A stretch of 64,000 bases of DNA, taken from assembly GCA_021824565.1 (NCBI GenBank), contig JAKAKL010000140.1:1-64000 (forward strand), written 5' to 3'. This document shows positions 6,764 through 15,991 of this stretch, in pieces. Numbering within the stretch: position 1 is the stretch's first letter; each line of letters opens with the position of its first letter. The position numbers and the translations under genes are program-made. The DNA comes from Bacteroidota bacterium (GTDB taxonomy: Bacteria; Bacteroidota; Ignavibacteria; Ignavibacteriales; Ignavibacteriaceae). The notes beneath the pieces are model-generated. The model had not been told where the DNA came from and did not search any database. It saw nothing but the letters and a program-made list of their open reading frames with translations.

Positions 6764-8437
6764 ATGCAAACAATTGGACTATCTTTTATTGACTGGACTA
6801 TAATCTTAGTCTACTTCGGCTTTATCCTCGGAATAGGATGGTATCTCAGAAAATTTACGACAAATGAAGAAGACTTTTTTTTAGCTGGAAGAAAAAATTC
6901 CTCATGGGTAGCGGGACTGGCTTTTCTGTCTGCAAACTTGGGTGCGCTTGAGCTGCTTGGAATGACAGGCAATACATTTAAGTACGGGATGTACGTGGCA
7001 CATTTTTATTGGATAGGAGCAATTCCTGCAATGTTATTCCTGGGAGTATTTATGATGCCGTTCTATTACAGCAGCAAAATAAAGTCAGTACCAGGTTACT
7101 TAAAGCTGCGATTTGATGAAAAGACGCGAGTACTAAATGGAATTGCATTTGCAATAATGACGCTTTTAGTCTCTGGAATAAATCTATATGCAATGGCGCT
7201 TGTTCTGCATACTTTTCTCGGCTGGCATTGGGATATAAGTATGTGGGTGTCAGCCATTACTGTGGGCTTATATGTTACGATGAGCGGGTTGATGTCTGCA
7301 ATATTTACGGAGATAATTCAGTTCTTTCTTATTTGGTTTGGACTATTTCTAGTTTCAATAATGGGATTTATAGAGATTGGCAGCTGGCAAACAATAGTCA
7401 CCAGGATTAATGAAATATCTAAAGTATCGCTTACGACACTCTGGTCGACCTCAGGCAGTGCCGCTAATAACGGAATGTTTATTAACTGGGCAGGAATAGT
7501 ATTGGGATTAGGCTTCGTCCTATCGTTTGGATACTGGACTACGGATTTTTTAGTAATTCAACGAGCATTTTCGGCAAAGAATTTAAGATCAGCTCGATTG
7601 ACCCCAATAGTGGCGTCATTCTTTAAAATGGCTTTACCTTTCATAGTAATCCTTGCGGGATTAATTGCCATAATACTTTCTAACGACCCGAATAGCGGTT
7701 TCAAATTATTGCACGATGGCGGGCATATAAATTATGATTCGGCACTTCCTTTATTAATAGCAAGATATTATCCTACCGGCTTAGTCGGACTGGGTGTTAC
7801 TGCATTATTAGCAGGGTTCATGGCGGGTCAAGCAGGAAATATAAGTGCGTTTAATACTGTATGGACGTATGATATTTATAAATCAGTATTAAATAAAAAT
7901 GCTACTGACTCGCATTTACTTTGGATGGGAAGAGTTTCAACGATAGCAGGCATAGTTATTTCGCTTGGAACGGCATACTGGGCGAAAAGTTTTCCAAGCA
8001 TTATGGATTATATGCAGGCAATCTTTTCATGGGTAAATGCACCTTTGTTTGCAACAATGCTTTTGGGAATGTTTATATGGTGGATAACTCCTAACGGAGC
8101 GTTCTGGGGATTAGTAGCAGGAATGTCATCGTCATTTACGCTATACATGGCTGTAAAGTATAATTGGTTCAGCCAAAGTGCTATCACATTCTCCAGCGTT
8201 CAAAGCGATATGGCGGCAAACTTATGGCGAGCCTGGTGGGCGTGGTTAATCTGTGCTGCGGTTACAATTATTATCAGCTTATTTACAAAGAAAAAGTCTA
8301 AAGAAGAATTAGTTGGACTCGTAAAAGGATTGACAGAAGAGAACCTTGACCAGGATCTACCTTTTATAAAACGACCGGAGTTTTACGCAATAATATCCTT
8401 AATAGTTTTAGTAATACTTAATCTTCTGTTCTGGTAA
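6764..8437 (+). CDS. Sodium/solute symporter (SSS family), probable galactose uptake
   Basis: The 557-residue protein has about 14 membrane segments and SSS-family motifs: an N-terminal FILGIGWYLRKF followed by EEDFFLAGRKNSSW, and the core GLGVTALLAGFMAGQAGNISAFN matching the sodium-binding helix region. It belongs to the SGLT-like branch that couples Na+ entry to uptake of sugars. Its position directly before galK and galT, and behind two LacI-type operators, points to galactose as substrate; this is inference. The next gene begins within 15 bases of the stop, so the two are co-transcribed. Confidence 0.9.
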   Translation: MQTIGLSFIDWTIILVYFGFILGIGWYLRKFTTNEEDFFLAGRKNSSWVAGLAFLSANLGALELLGMTGNTFKYGMYVAHFYWIGAIPAMLFLGVFMMPFYYSSKIKSVPGYLKLRFDEKTRVLNGIAFAIMTLLVSGINLYAMALVLHTFLGWHWDISMWVSAITVGLYVTMSGLMSAIFTEIIQFFLIWFGLFLVSIMGFIEIGSWQTIVTRINEISKVSLTTLWSTSGSAANNGMFINWAGIVLGLGFVLSFGYWTTDFLVIQRAFSAKNLRSARLTPIVASFFKMALPFIVILAGLIAIILSNDPNSGFKLLHDGGHINYDSALPLLIARYYPTGLVGLGVTALLAGFMAGQAGNISAFNTVWTYDIYKSVLNKNATDSHLLWMGRVSTIAGIVISLGTAYWAKSFPSIMDYMQAIFSWVNAPLFATMLLGMFIWWITPNGAFWGLVAGMSSSFTLYMAVKYNWFSQSAITFSSVQSDMAANLWRAWWAWLICAAVTIIISLFTKKKSKEELVGLVKGLTEENLDQDLPFIKRPEFYAIISLIVLVILNLLFW

Positions 8438-8451
8438 TGAAAGGAAACTCT

Positions 8452-8652
8452 ATGAAATCAATATGGTTTTTTGTCGGTATAATTCTGACAGTAATGGGCG
8501 GAATAATTATTCTCGGCGGAATTTATAATCTAATTGAACCGCCAGCGATTAAAACAGTACTGGCTAATACACATCCAGATTTATGGTGGGGAAGTATAAT
8601 GGTTGTATTCGGCAGTTTTATGTACTTAAAAAATAGAAAACAAAATATATGA
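8452..8652 (+). CDS. Small membrane protein between the symporter and galK
   Basis: This 66-residue protein has two hydrophobic segments (IWFFVGIILTVMGGIIILGG and, after a polar loop, LWWGSIMVVFGSFMYL). I chose the ATG at 8452 because AAGGA sits six bases before it; an ATG at 8437 overlapping the symporter stop would add five residues. The stop overlaps the galK start (ATGA), so its translation is tied to galK. Similar short proteins often follow SSS sugar transporters in this bacterial group, which suggests a transporter subunit, but no function is established. Confidence 0.75.
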   Translation: MKSIWFFVGIILTVMGGIIILGGIYNLIEPPAIKTVLANTHPDLWWGSIMVVFGSFMYLKNRKQNI

Positions 8653-9830
8653 GTAATCCTGAATTAGTAAAAAGCATAAAGAAAAAGTTTATCGAACTAT
8701 TTAAGGAAAAGCCATGTTTATATAGTTCACCCGGCAGAATTAATCTAATAGGAGAACATACAGATTACAATATGGGTTTTGTGCTTCCGGCAGCAATTGA
8801 CAAAGCAATTTACCTGGCAATTTCACCACGTAAAGATTTGCAATGTAAAATCTTTGCTTATGATCTGAACGACTATTTTGAATGTTCGCTTGAAAAAATT
8901 AGCAAATCGGAAAAGCACTGGCAAAATTATCTATTAGGTGTGGTTGATCAAATAAGAAAGGCGGGATATAAATACAGCGGATTCAACTGCGTATTTGGAG
9001 GCGATATACCAATAGGAGCAGGTTTGTCATCTTCTGCTGCATTGGAAGCGGGACTGGCTTTCGCGCTTAATAAGATATTTGATCTTGGCATTGATAACCT
9101 GTCATTAGTTAAAATGTCGCAAAAAGCGGAAAACGAATTCGTCGGTGTTAATTGCGGGATAATGGATCAGCACATAAATATATTTGGCAAAGAAGGGAAA
9201 GTTCTCCGGTTAGATTGCCGCAATTTAGAGTATGAATACTTCCCATTTGACTTTGAAAATATTTCCATCGTTCTATTTGATACAAATATATCACACTCGC
9301 TTGCTTCTTCCGAATATAATACGAGAAGAGAAGAATGCAATACCGGAGTTCAAATAATTAAAAATGATTTTCCTTTTGTTGAGAGCTTAAGAGATGTTTC
9401 ACAAGACATATTAAGCGGATACAAATCGAAGATGAGTCCAACAATTTTCAAAAGATGTAAATACGTTATTGAAGAAAACATTAGAGTACTGAGAGCATGT
9501 GAAGCTCTAAATAAAAAAGATTTGAGAGTATTTGGCGAATTAATAAATGAGTCGCATGAAGGTTTAAGCAACGAATATGAAGTAAGTTGTACCGAACTTG
9601 ATTTTCTCGCGGAGGTTTCAAAATACAATTCTAAGGTGTACGGGTCTAGAATGATGGGAGGGGGATTTGGAGGCTGTACAATAAACCTGATTGAAACTAA
9701 AGCAGTAGAAAAGGTAAGCGAAGAAGTTCAAAAGCAGTACAAGAAAAAATTTGGAAACGAAGTAAAAGTATACAATACACAAATTGGAAACGGCACAAAG
9801 CAGATGGAATATGAAGATGAAACATACTGA
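8649..9830 (+). CDS. galK: Galactokinase
   Basis: The 393-residue cytosolic GHMP kinase phosphorylates galactose at C1 using ATP, the first committed step of the Leloir pathway. The galactose-binding signature GRINLIGEHTDYNMGFVLP is at residues 27-45, the ATP-binding GHMP motif PIGAGLSSSAA follows near residue 123, and the C-terminal glycine-rich motif MMGGGFGGCTINL is intact. Length matches the family. Its start overlaps the upstream small membrane protein and its 3' end overlaps galT by 14 bases if galT starts at 9817. Confidence 0.97.
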   Translation: MSNPELVKSIKKKFIELFKEKPCLYSSPGRINLIGEHTDYNMGFVLPAAIDKAIYLAISPRKDLQCKIFAYDLNDYFECSLEKISKSEKHWQNYLLGVVDQIRKAGYKYSGFNCVFGGDIPIGAGLSSSAALEAGLAFALNKIFDLGIDNLSLVKMSQKAENEFVGVNCGIMDQHINIFGKEGKVLRLDCRNLEYEYFPFDFENISIVLFDTNISHSLASSEYNTRREECNTGVQIIKNDFPFVESLRDVSQDILSGYKSKMSPTIFKRCKYVIEENIRVLRACEALNKKDLRVFGELINESHEGLSNEYEVSCTELDFLAEVSKYNSKVYGSRMMGGGFGGCTINLIETKAVEKVSEEVQKQYKKKFGNEVKVYNTQIGNGTKQMEYEDETY

Positions 9831-10866
9831 TTTTCAATATCCGCATAGAAGAAAAAATATTTTAACCGGCGAGTGGATTTTAGTGTCGCCAAATCGAACA
9901 GTACGACCATGGCAAGGTGAAGTATCAGAGATAGAATTTGAAACGCGCCCGGAATATGATACTAATTGTTATCTGTGTCCGGGTAACAAGCGTGCAAACG
10001 GAGAGTATAATCCTAATTACAAAGATACTTTCGTATTTACAAATGACTTTTCCGCGCTTCTTGAAAATTCAGATAACAATATTAGTAATAACGGCAATCT
10101 GTTAATCGCAAAAGGCGAAAAAGGAACTTGCAGAGTCGTAAATTTTTCACCAAGACACGACTTAACCCTTGCTGAAATGGATGAAAAAGAAATTTACAAA
10201 GTAATTGATGCATGGCGCGATGAATTTAAGAAATTAAGTTTGAATCCCGTTATAAATCATATTCAGATTTTTGAGAACAAAGGTTCGGTAATGGGAAACA
10301 GCAACCCTCATCCACACTGTCAAATTTGGGCGCAGGAAAGCATTCCTCTTGAAACTGCAAAAGAATTAAAACAGTTTACGAAATATTATAAAAAGAATAA
10401 CAGGACAATTTTACAAGATTACTTAAAGCTGGAATTGAAATTAGACGATAGGATAGTATACAAAAACGAATCGTTTATAGTACTGGTCCCTTTCTGGGCT
10501 GTATGGCCTTATGAAACGCTTATAATTTCAAAGAGGAAAATTGAGAATATTATTCAGCTTAGTAAAAAAGAACAGAATGATTTTGCCAACGCTTTGAAAG
10601 CCATTACGACTAAATATGATAACCTCTTCAATACTTCGTTTCCTTATTCCTCAGGCATACATCAAGCGCCTACAGATGGGAAAAAATACAGAGAATGGCA
10701 TTTCCACATGCATTTTTATCCTCCTCTGCTGAGGTCAGCAAGTGTAAAGAAATTTATGGTAGGCTATGAAATGCTGGCTGAACCTCAAAGAGATATTACT
10801 CCGGAGTACAGCGCCAAAGTGTTGAAAGGACTATCGCAGATACATTATAAAAATAAAGCAAAATAA
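9817..10866 (+). CDS. galT: Galactose-1-phosphate uridylyltransferase
   Basis: The 349-residue HIT-superfamily enzyme exchanges UMP between UDP-glucose and galactose-1-phosphate. The catalytic motif HPH lies at residues 165-167 (SNPHPHCQIWA), His167 being the covalent nucleophile, and the zinc-site start NCYLCPGNKR is present. The frame extends further upstream inside galK, but homologues begin near HTDFQYPHRRKNILTGEW, so ATG 9817 (with GGA about eight bases before it) or ATG 9811 is the likely start. It follows galK with an overlap and is in one transcript with it. Confidence 0.96.
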   Translation: MKHTDFQYPHRRKNILTGEWILVSPNRTVRPWQGEVSEIEFETRPEYDTNCYLCPGNKRANGEYNPNYKDTFVFTNDFSALLENSDNNISNNGNLLIAKGEKGTCRVVNFSPRHDLTLAEMDEKEIYKVIDAWRDEFKKLSLNPVINHIQIFENKGSVMGNSNPHPHCQIWAQESIPLETAKELKQFTKYYKKNNRTILQDYLKLELKLDDRIVYKNESFIVLVPFWAVWPYETLIISKRKIENIIQLSKKEQNDFANALKAITTKYDNLFNTSFPYSSGIHQAPTDGKKYREWHFHMHFYPPLLRSASVKKFMVGYEMLAEPQRDITPEYSAKVLKGLSQIHYKNKAK

Positions 10867-10913
10867 AATGTGTGTTGAAAAAATTATTAATAAATATTAA
10901 AGCTGGAGATAAT

Positions 10914-13900
10914 ATGTCAGTCAAGATTTCTACTATTCTTTTTGCAGCAATGGTAGTTTTGCTGCTCAACAAAGCCGTATTGGGAGCTTCCGGAAGAATT
11001 GAAGGAAAAGTAATAGATGCTGCAACAGGAGGAGGGCTTTTCGGAGCAAATGTTGTTATAGAAGGAACGGGTATGGGTGCGGCAACAGATTTTAACGGAA
11101 AATACGTGATATCAAATGTTCCGGCTGGGAGTTATATAATTAAAGCATCATATATTGGATACAGGTCCACTACAATAAACATACTTCTAAAAAACGGAGA
11201 GACAGTTATAAAAGATATTAAACTTAGTGTAGTAAGCGTTACCACAAAAGAAGTAGTCGTTACAGCTCAGGCAAGCGGACAAAACTCTGCAATAAACCAG
11301 CAGTTGTCATCTGAAAATATTGCAAACGTTGTATCAGCGGCTCGTATACAAGAATTGCCCGATGCAAATGCTGCTGAATCAGTAGGAAGACTGCCCGGTA
11401 TTTCATTGGTTAGAAATGGAGGCGAAGCAACTCAAATAGTTATACGCGGGCTGCAGCCGCAGTATAACACAATTACTATAGATGGGATTCCAATACCGTC
11501 AAATGATGCAGGAAGCGTTACTACAAGCGGCTCTTATGCTACACCCACCAACACTTCCGGCGGTCGTGCAGTGGATCTAAGTATGATTTCATCAAGCTCC
11601 CTTGAAGGTATTGAAGTTTACAAAACAGTTACTCCGGATATGGATGCTGCAGTTCTTGGCGGCACAGTTAATTTCGATTTGAGAGAAGCTAAAGGATCGT
11701 CTAGCGGGATACCTTTGGTCTCCCTGCTTGCCCAGGGCGGTTATAACAATATTATTAATTCATATAACAATTACAAATTTGTCGCAAGCGCCGAACAGAG
11801 GTTTTATAATGACCGCTTAGGCATATTTGTGCAGGGAATTGCTCAAAGACAGAACCTAACGTCAAACACACTTGGTGGATCTTATTATCTACCGGATATT
11901 CAAGATAAACCGAACTATATAGTCCTTGGTAATTTGAACCTTGCATATTCACCTTCAGAAGTTCAACGGTATGACGGAACTTTGACGTTTGATTATAGGC
12001 TGCCGCACGGCAAATTAACACTCTTCAATTTAGTAAGTCACGGTTCGTCCACAACTGAGTCTCACGACGAAACTTATGATCTTGCAACCTATGGAAACGA
12101 TATACAATTCGGGACCCAGTTAACAAATAACACGCTAAATGTCATAACAAACATTTTGGGATATAAGCAAGACTTTGGTTTATTTAATTTATCCGTGAAG
12201 ATTTCCAATTCTTTTTCAGATAACCGCACTCCCAATGGCTGGAGAGTAGTATTTGATCAAATCTCTGCCGGAACAGGTAGTATCCCTAATTACCTAAGTC
12301 CGGATATAATTGCCAAACAAGCTCAGGCAATGATAAATTTGGACAAAATGTTTTGGCAGGGCAATTCCTCTTGGAGTAGTTACAATAAGCAAAATAATGC
12401 TCAAGGCTCGATTGACTTGAGCAAGAATTTTAATCTGTCGGATGAAATTTCTGTTGATTTGAGGGCTGGAGGTGAATATAGATATACTACACGGTATTAT
12501 AATTTTGATGATGGATTCGGCAGTTTATATACCGGTGCTGCGCAGGGATTTCGATATAACCTAGTACAGGCTCTTCCTTGGCTGGCACAACCTCCGTATA
12601 ATTTAAATCCATCAGGCAACCAATACTTTCCTATAAACGGTTTCTATAATTCGAATATGAATTTCGGCAATTTCCTGAAAGGAAATTATGGAATGTTTTC
12701 AGCCGTAAATGCTGGTGTAATTAATCTGATAATGAATGAGATAAAAATTTTAGGGGCATCAACATCTCAACCTCAGGCAGTTCCAAGCTATATTCCAGAT
12801 CCGTATAGCAGTATTGCCAGTGATTACTACGGAAATGAATTTAGAAGCGCCGAGTATCTTATGGCGACCATTAATATTGGTTCTCAATTAACTATTATTC
12901 CGGGAACTCGTTATCAAGGACTAAAGACCAACTATTCAGCTCCGCATTTTATAGGCAATGCAGATGCTACGAATCCATACCCAAACGAACTTAACCACAC
13001 CTGGGTAACACAGGGCGAGTATCATGGATATTTACTGCCTGATATTAGCGCGAAATATGATCCGTTTCCGTGGCTAAGTATCCGCGGCTCTTATACATGT
13101 ACACTGGCATATCCCGATTTTAACACAATCATGCCTAGAGAGGATGTTTCAAGCAATAGCGGTCACTGGGTAGTCTGGAACAATTATGCTTTAAAGCCGG
13201 CTTATTCACAAAATTTTGATTTTCAGGTTGCTTTGTATAATAATGAAATCGGGTTAATTGCCATTAGTCCGTTTCTTAAGCGAATTGATAATTTAATATT
13301 CAGCCAGTCGTCTTTCATTTCTGATCCTTCTTTATATCCTGGAGTTCCAGCCAATACAAAGACCTATTCGCTGACTACTTTTATTAATAACCCGTACCGG
13401 GTCAATGTTTATGGATTTGAAGCTGAATGGCAAACACATTTTTGGTATTTACCCGGTACTTTAAGCGGCTTGGTTATGAATGTAAATTTTACCCATATAT
13501 TTTCTAGTGCAACTTATCCATATACTGTTACGATGCGTTCGCCAGTGTATCCGTACCCAACAATACACATAGATTCTTCATACACCGACAGGCTATTTCA
13601 GCAGCCAAATGATATTGTTAATCTTTCACTAGGATTTGATTATAACCAATTCTCAATATTAGCTTCAATGATATACCAGGCGCAGATTTTTCATGGTACA
13701 AACTTTTCCAACGCTCTTCGATCGGATAAGACAAAATATTTGCGAATAGATCTTTCACTAAAGCAAGGATTACCGTGGTATAATCTTGAAGTTTATTTTG
13801 ATATAAACAACCTCAACAGTGAAGAAGATGTTTACACTGTTAGAGGCTCGGGCTTTCCGAACGCTGCATCTAACTATGGATTAACAGGTGATTTAGGTCT

Positions 13901-13916
13901 TCGATGGAGATTATAA
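10914..13916 (+). CDS. TonB-dependent outer-membrane receptor, probably for galacto-oligosaccharides
   Basis: The 1000-residue protein has a signal peptide (residues 1-25, KISTILFAAMVVLLLNKAV), a carboxypeptidase-regulatory-like beta-sandwich (about 28-110, IEGKVIDAATGGGLFGANVV), a plug domain with PDANAAESVGRLPGISLVR and VIRGLQPQYNTITIDG, then a long beta-barrel. The plug sequence resembles the 'Caulobacter-type' receptor subfamily more than SusC. I chose ATG 10914 because GGAG lies five to six bases upstream and the signal peptide starts there; an in-frame GTG at 10872 would bury it. Placement between galT and galactan-degrading enzymes suggests import of galactan fragments. No SusD lipoprotein gene accompanies it. 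Confidence 0.93.
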   Translation: MSVKISTILFAAMVVLLLNKAVLGASGRIEGKVIDAATGGGLFGANVVIEGTGMGAATDFNGKYVISNVPAGSYIIKASYIGYRSTTINILLKNGETVIKDIKLSVVSVTTKEVVVTAQASGQNSAINQQLSSENIANVVSAARIQELPDANAAESVGRLPGISLVRNGGEATQIVIRGLQPQYNTITIDGIPIPSNDAGSVTTSGSYATPTNTSGGRAVDLSMISSSSLEGIEVYKTVTPDMDAAVLGGTVNFDLREAKGSSSGIPLVSLLAQGGYNNIINSYNNYKFVASAEQRFYNDRLGIFVQGIAQRQNLTSNTLGGSYYLPDIQDKPNYIVLGNLNLAYSPSEVQRYDGTLTFDYRLPHGKLTLFNLVSHGSSTTESHDETYDLATYGNDIQFGTQLTNNTLNVITNILGYKQDFGLFNLSVKISNSFSDNRTPNGWRVVFDQISAGTGSIPNYLSPDIIAKQAQAMINLDKMFWQGNSSWSSYNKQNNAQGSIDLSKNFNLSDEISVDLRAGGEYRYTTRYYNFDDGFGSLYTGAAQGFRYNLVQALPWLAQPPYNLNPSGNQYFPINGFYNSNMNFGNFLKGNYGMFSAVNAGVINLIMNEIKILGASTSQPQAVPSYIPDPYSSIASDYYGNEFRSAEYLMATINIGSQLTIIPGTRYQGLKTNYSAPHFIGNADATNPYPNELNHTWVTQGEYHGYLLPDISAKYDPFPWLSIRGSYTCTLAYPDFNTIMPREDVSSNSGHWVVWNNYALKPAYSQNFDFQVALYNNEIGLIAISPFLKRIDNLIFSQSSFISDPSLYPGVPANTKTYSLTTFINNPYRVNVYGFEAEWQTHFWYLPGTLSGLVMNVNFTHIFSSATYPYTVTMRSPVYPYPTIHIDSSYTDRLFQQPNDIVNLSLGFDYNQFSILASMIYQAQIFHGTNFSNALRSDKTKYLRIDLSLKQGLPWYNLEVYFDINNLNSEEDVYTVRGSGFPNAASNYGLTGDLGLRWRL

Positions 13917-13941
13917 TAATTAACGTAACATAAACTTAAAT

Positions 13942-13978
13942 AGAAAGGAATAGTAAAATGAAAACAACATTTACCTGA
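13942..13978 (+). pseudogene. Duplicated gene start (leader plus six codons) before the beta-helix gene
   Basis: An AAGGA (13945-13949) is followed by an ATG at 13958 that reads MKTTFT and stops at TGA 13976-13978. The block resembles the true start of the next gene, MKTIFN at 14082 with its own leader: both have an 'ACATAAA...AACTT.AAT..AAAGG' stretch before ATGAAAACA. It looks like the remains of a duplicated or replaced secreted-protein gene. A short regulatory leader peptide is possible but less likely. Confidence 0.45.
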
Positions 13979-14081
13979 ATTTGGTCCTCGGATTTCATAG
14001 GTGATCTTAAGTCAAGATTAGATAGCCTAGTTTTTGTGTACAATTAACATAAATATAAACTTCAATGAAAGGTTGTTTGTT

Positions 14082-15809
14082 ATGAAAACAATATTTAATT
14101 CGATTTTAATGATAGTTGTGTTGTTAGTGTCATTAGCACCCTCAACATCATTTGCAGTGCCTGCCGATACTGTAGTTGTTTCAGCATTGCCTATAGGAAA
14201 TCTTAATAATGTTATAAATTCTGATACTACTGCCGATGGATCCATAGTACCAAACACGGTTTTTCTATTGAAACCAACAGGAGCTTTGGATACTGTTTAT
14301 TGGTTGACTGCGCCAATATCAAGCAAAGGAAACATTCGTGTGGTAGGCTATATAAATCCTGTTACTGGTCATCCCCCACTCGTAGCGCCATCGATTGCTC
14401 AGGACAATTCATCAATAGGATTTTTTTTCAATCCTCAAGCTAATGATACGCTAGAACTTAAAGGCATATACTTTTTAGGAACTCGAACCGATACTATAGC
14501 ATATACCGGTCGATTTGTTGAACCTACAGGAGACAATAATATATACATCTTCGACCATTGTATTATCGAGAATATTTCCGGTGCAGGCACTCCGAACATT
14601 GTTGATACATATAATCATGACCACCAAAGCTTTTATATAACTAATTGCGAATTCAGAAATAATCAGGATGATAATCCGCAGAATCCGGGTTTTGCCTGGG
14701 TAGACCCTGGAACATACCCATGTGATACGGCAATATTTAAAAACAATACTTTCTTTTTAACCGGCGGATATATTCTTGGTTCATCAGGGTACGGATGTAC
14801 ATACTTGGATTTCGAGCACAACACTATCTTCTTTTCTGGGCAGGGAGGAGCATTCGACCTATACCAAATGACTAATGCGGTAATAAAGAATAACATTTTC
14901 TTCAGTGTTTCTTCTGCGGCTTACCCTGAATCATGGTATAACAATGTACCGGGTAGCTGGGGATCTGCTGTTATTCCGATTGATTCACTACGTTCTTTGG
15001 CTGCAGCACCATATAATATGACTGAAGCTGAAAGACATTTAACAATTACAAACAACGCATATTTCTGGCCGCAGCAGACGGTTAGTAATTGGAATCAAAT
15101 TAATACCACGGGTATTTCAGGGATAACCCCTCTCCGTCCGCCTGATTTCATTAATTGTCAGCCTGGTATGACAACCAATAAAACATCGTGGCCTTATGTT
15201 GATGTAGCGAATAATGACAGTGTGGATCCAGAATTCAATTCTGCGCTTGTGCAAATGGCAGGAAGTAAGATGGCTGCATTTGTTGATACTCTGTGGAATA
15301 ACAACCAATCCGGTATGGGCTTTCGTCCCTACGTTTATCCGCTCTACGATCCTCCGTCAATAACTGCAGATTGGCCAAATGTGCCTTCTAACTGGGCATC
15401 TATTCAAGGTTATCCTGTGCCGGAGAATCTGCGTTATTCTAATACTGCACTGCAAAATGCAGGTACAGATGGAAAAGCATTAGGTGATTTAAATTGGTTC
15501 CCTGAACAAATTACAGCCGTTACAGAAATTCATAATCCGATTCTTGAGAAATATACTCTTAGCCAAAATTATCCTAATCCTTTTAACCCGTCAACAGTAA
15601 TTGAATACAGCATTCCTAAAAGTAATTTTGTAACAATTAAGGTTTACAATCTTTTGGGACAGACGGTAGCTACTATAGTTAATCAGGAACAGAAGGCAGG
15701 CACATACAGAGTAAGCTTTGACGCATCAAAACTCGCTAGCGGAGTGTACATGTATCAAATTCAAGCCGGTAATGTCAGCTTAACTAAAAAAATGATTCTT
15801 ATGAAGTAA
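14082..15809 (+). CDS. Secreted right-handed beta-helix protein with T9SS sorting domain
   Basis: This 575-residue protein has a signal peptide (MKTIFNSILMIVVLLVSLAP up to about residue 28) and a middle region of short repeated strands of the kind NIYIFDHCIIENI, FYITNCEFRNN, AIFKNNTFFLTGG, YLDFEHNTIFF and AVIKNNIFF. These fit a pectate-lyase-like parallel beta-helix. The last 85 residues are a T9SS C-terminal sorting domain: NYPNPFNPSTVIEYSIP, KVYNLLGQ, ASGVYMYQI and the final KKMILMK. It should be carried across the outer membrane and attached to the surface or released. Beta-helix proteins include polysaccharide lyases and non-catalytic binders; no catalytic residues can be assigned. Start ATG 14082 is set by the signal peptide and AAAGG ten bases upstream. 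Confidence 0.85.
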   Translation: MKTIFNSILMIVVLLVSLAPSTSFAVPADTVVVSALPIGNLNNVINSDTTADGSIVPNTVFLLKPTGALDTVYWLTAPISSKGNIRVVGYINPVTGHPPLVAPSIAQDNSSIGFFFNPQANDTLELKGIYFLGTRTDTIAYTGRFVEPTGDNNIYIFDHCIIENISGAGTPNIVDTYNHDHQSFYITNCEFRNNQDDNPQNPGFAWVDPGTYPCDTAIFKNNTFFLTGGYILGSSGYGCTYLDFEHNTIFFSGQGGAFDLYQMTNAVIKNNIFFSVSSAAYPESWYNNVPGSWGSAVIPIDSLRSLAAAPYNMTEAERHLTITNNAYFWPQQTVSNWNQINTTGISGITPLRPPDFINCQPGMTTNKTSWPYVDVANNDSVDPEFNSALVQMAGSKMAAFVDTLWNNNQSGMGFRPYVYPLYDPPSITADWPNVPSNWASIQGYPVPENLRYSNTALQNAGTDGKALGDLNWFPEQITAVTEIHNPILEKYTLSQNYPNPFNPSTVIEYSIPKSNFVTIKVYNLLGQTVATIVNQEQKAGTYRVSFDASKLASGVYMYQIQAGNVSLTKKMILMK

Positions 15810-15879
15810 CCAAGGATTGAATTATACAAACATGATTTTTTATTTGTATTTAATTTTGAGTTAAGTGATAAAATAATTT

Positions 15880-15929
15880 AATAAGGCAAGGGAAATACAG
15901 TGGAGACGCTGTGTACCCTTGTCCTTATT
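15880..15929 (+). other. Long hairpin between the beta-helix gene and the GH2 gene
   Basis: AATAAGGCAAGGG (15880-15892) pairs with 15916-15929 (CCCTT, G, bulged T, CCTTATT), giving 13 base pairs. A second stem of four pairs (ACAG 15897-15900, CTGT 15909-15912) lies inside. No T tract follows, so it is not a standard terminator. It may stabilise or attenuate the transcript between the two genes. Confidence 0.55.
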
Positions 15930-15991
15930 CGTGCTATTTATGAATTTACTTAATATTTATAAGGCGTTAAAAAATTAAAGAAGCTTTTCCA

